Shown here piece after piece: positions 63,428 to 64,000 of a stretch of 64,000 nucleotides of DNA. A program made the position numbers and the translations under genes. Origin of the DNA: Streptomyces sp. 71268 (GTDB lineage Bacteria > Actinomycetota > Actinomycetes > Streptomycetales > Streptomycetaceae); assembly GCF_029392895.1 (NCBI RefSeq), contig NZ_CP114200.1, positions 2,263,001 through 2,327,000 on the forward strand, in the 5' to 3' direction. Numbering within the stretch: the first letter of the stretch is position 1; every line of letters begins with the position of its first letter. Below the pieces are notes generated by a model. That model did not search any database, had not been told where the DNA came from, and saw nothing but the letters and a program-made list of their open reading frames with translations.

Positions 63428-64000
63428 ATGCGCACCTCTCGCATCCGCATCGCCGCCGTCGCCGGAGCCACCACCGCCCTCGCCCTCGGCTTCACCGCCT
63501 ACGCCAACTCGGGCAGCGACAGCGGCACCCAGACCCACACCGGCACCGTGGCCCACGCCGCGCCGTACACCAGCACCGGAAGCGTGGAGCAGGCGGCCGG
63601 CCAGGTCATCGCGAGCAAGGGCGCCGCACCCGCGGCCGCCGGCCAGCAGGTCACCGTGGCGAGCGCCAAGAAGACCGTGACCAGCACCAAGAAGACCGTC
63701 GTGGTCGCCAAGAAGAAGCCCGCACCGCGGGCCACGAGCACCAGCGTCCGGCAGTGCTCGGGCGACGAGATCTCGTACGACGTGCTGCACCGGTTCCCCA
63801 AGCAGCTCGGTGAGCACCTGCTGGTGACGGCGATGAACGCCGACTCCAAGCCCTGCTGGGTCACCGCGTCCCCCTCCGTCATGCTCGGCGACACGGTGAA
63901 CGTGCTGCCGCACTCGAAGAAGGACGCCCCCGGCGGCACCGCCCGCATCACCCTGAAGCCCGGCGCCAAGGTCTACTCGGCCGTCAACCTCTTCGCCGAC
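63428..64000 (+). CDS. Secreted DUF4232 domain protein (partial)
   Basis: 191 residues are visible before the right edge. A signal peptide (MRTSRIRIAAVAGATTALALG, cleaved near AYA) precedes a low-complexity Lys/Thr/Ala stretch with two AKKTV-type repeats, then a domain with QCSGDEISYDV and NADSKPCWVTASPSVML like DUF4232, whose function is unknown. Two Cys probably pair. The ATG at 63428 has CAGGGGGA upstream. Confidence 0.85.
   Translation, partial: MRTSRIRIAAVAGATTALALGFTAYANSGSDSGTQTHTGTVAHAAPYTSTGSVEQAAGQVIASKGAAPAAAGQQVTVASAKKTVTSTKKTVVVAKKKPAPRATSTSVRQCSGDEISYDVLHRFPKQLGEHLLVTAMNADSKPCWVTASPSVMLGDTVNVLPHSKKDAPGGTARITLKPGAKVYSAVNLFAD

Overview
The window is very GC-rich (coding third positions are almost all G or C), uses GTG starts often, and carries actinomycete hallmarks: BTAD/NB-ARC regulators of the AfsR/SARP type, tandem LysR genes, a Tat-exported amidase, an EF-hand miniprotein and a tandem glycine riboswitch before gcvT. 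It is most likely a Streptomyces chromosome, in a stretch mixing housekeeping and accessory genes. No rRNA, tRNA, insertion sequence or CRISPR array was found.

Layout. 1-2.1 kb: a trypsin-fold serine protease of the VMAP type with its small CU044_2847 (trypco1-like) partner, suggesting a conflict/effector system that continues off the left edge. 2.3-4.2 kb: an acyl-CoA thioesterase-like protein and a TRIC/UPF0126 membrane protein. 4.4-10.9 kb: a five-gene peptide ABC importer read leftwards (permease, binding lipoprotein, permease, two ATPases), with a 20-bp hairpin after the binding-protein gene. 11.9-15.0 kb: two SseB-like proteins and a P-loop kinase-like protein. 15.2-20.2 kb: glycine riboswitch, gcvT, gcvH, glyA and sdaA, which together take glycine to serine and pyruvate. 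20.4-23.6 kb: an RHH/PIN toxin-antitoxin pair, then a DUF1579-like gene diverging from a YciI/DGPF gene and an ECF42-type sigma factor; both divergent promoters show the same TGTCGA-N17-CGAGG motif.

23.6-29.4 kb: a SARP regulator broken by a one-base frameshift at a G6 tract, an SDR-fold protein without its catalytic motif, and an MFS exporter. 29.4-32.9 kb: a gene-poor 1.6-kb stretch, then a PvcB-like Fe(II)/2-oxoglutarate dioxygenase and an ABBA aromatic prenyltransferase. 33-39 kb: a membrane protein, a RibD-like deaminase, a secreted PIG-L deacetylase with a CBM9-like domain, and two convergent LysR regulators. 39.3-47.3 kb: an unusual cyclodipeptide synthase (CDPS) locus. CDPS, an NCS1 permease and a rhodanese are tightly coupled, followed by a secreted thioredoxin, a subtilase and a thioredoxin reductase, with two LysR regulators reading away. 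47.4-53.9 kb: cell-envelope and small regulatory genes (GH25 muramidase, EF-hand protein, amidase, HATPase, enoyl-CoA hydratase, L,D-transpeptidase, CarD-like protein). 54.6-64 kb: a heterodimeric ABC exporter, an intact SARP regulator, an SDR/TetR divergent pair with a clear palindromic operator, and a truncated DUF4232 secreted protein.

A recurring feature is a family of short GC-rich repeats built on GGGGCACG/GTACGGGGC. They sit between genes at about 3.3, 27.1, 28.0 and 39.1 kb, and related sequence lies inside two genes. The strongest candidates for something undescribed are the CDPS/rhodanese/thioredoxin locus, the two-gene dioxygenase/prenyltransferase locus, and the protease/VMAP pair at the left edge.
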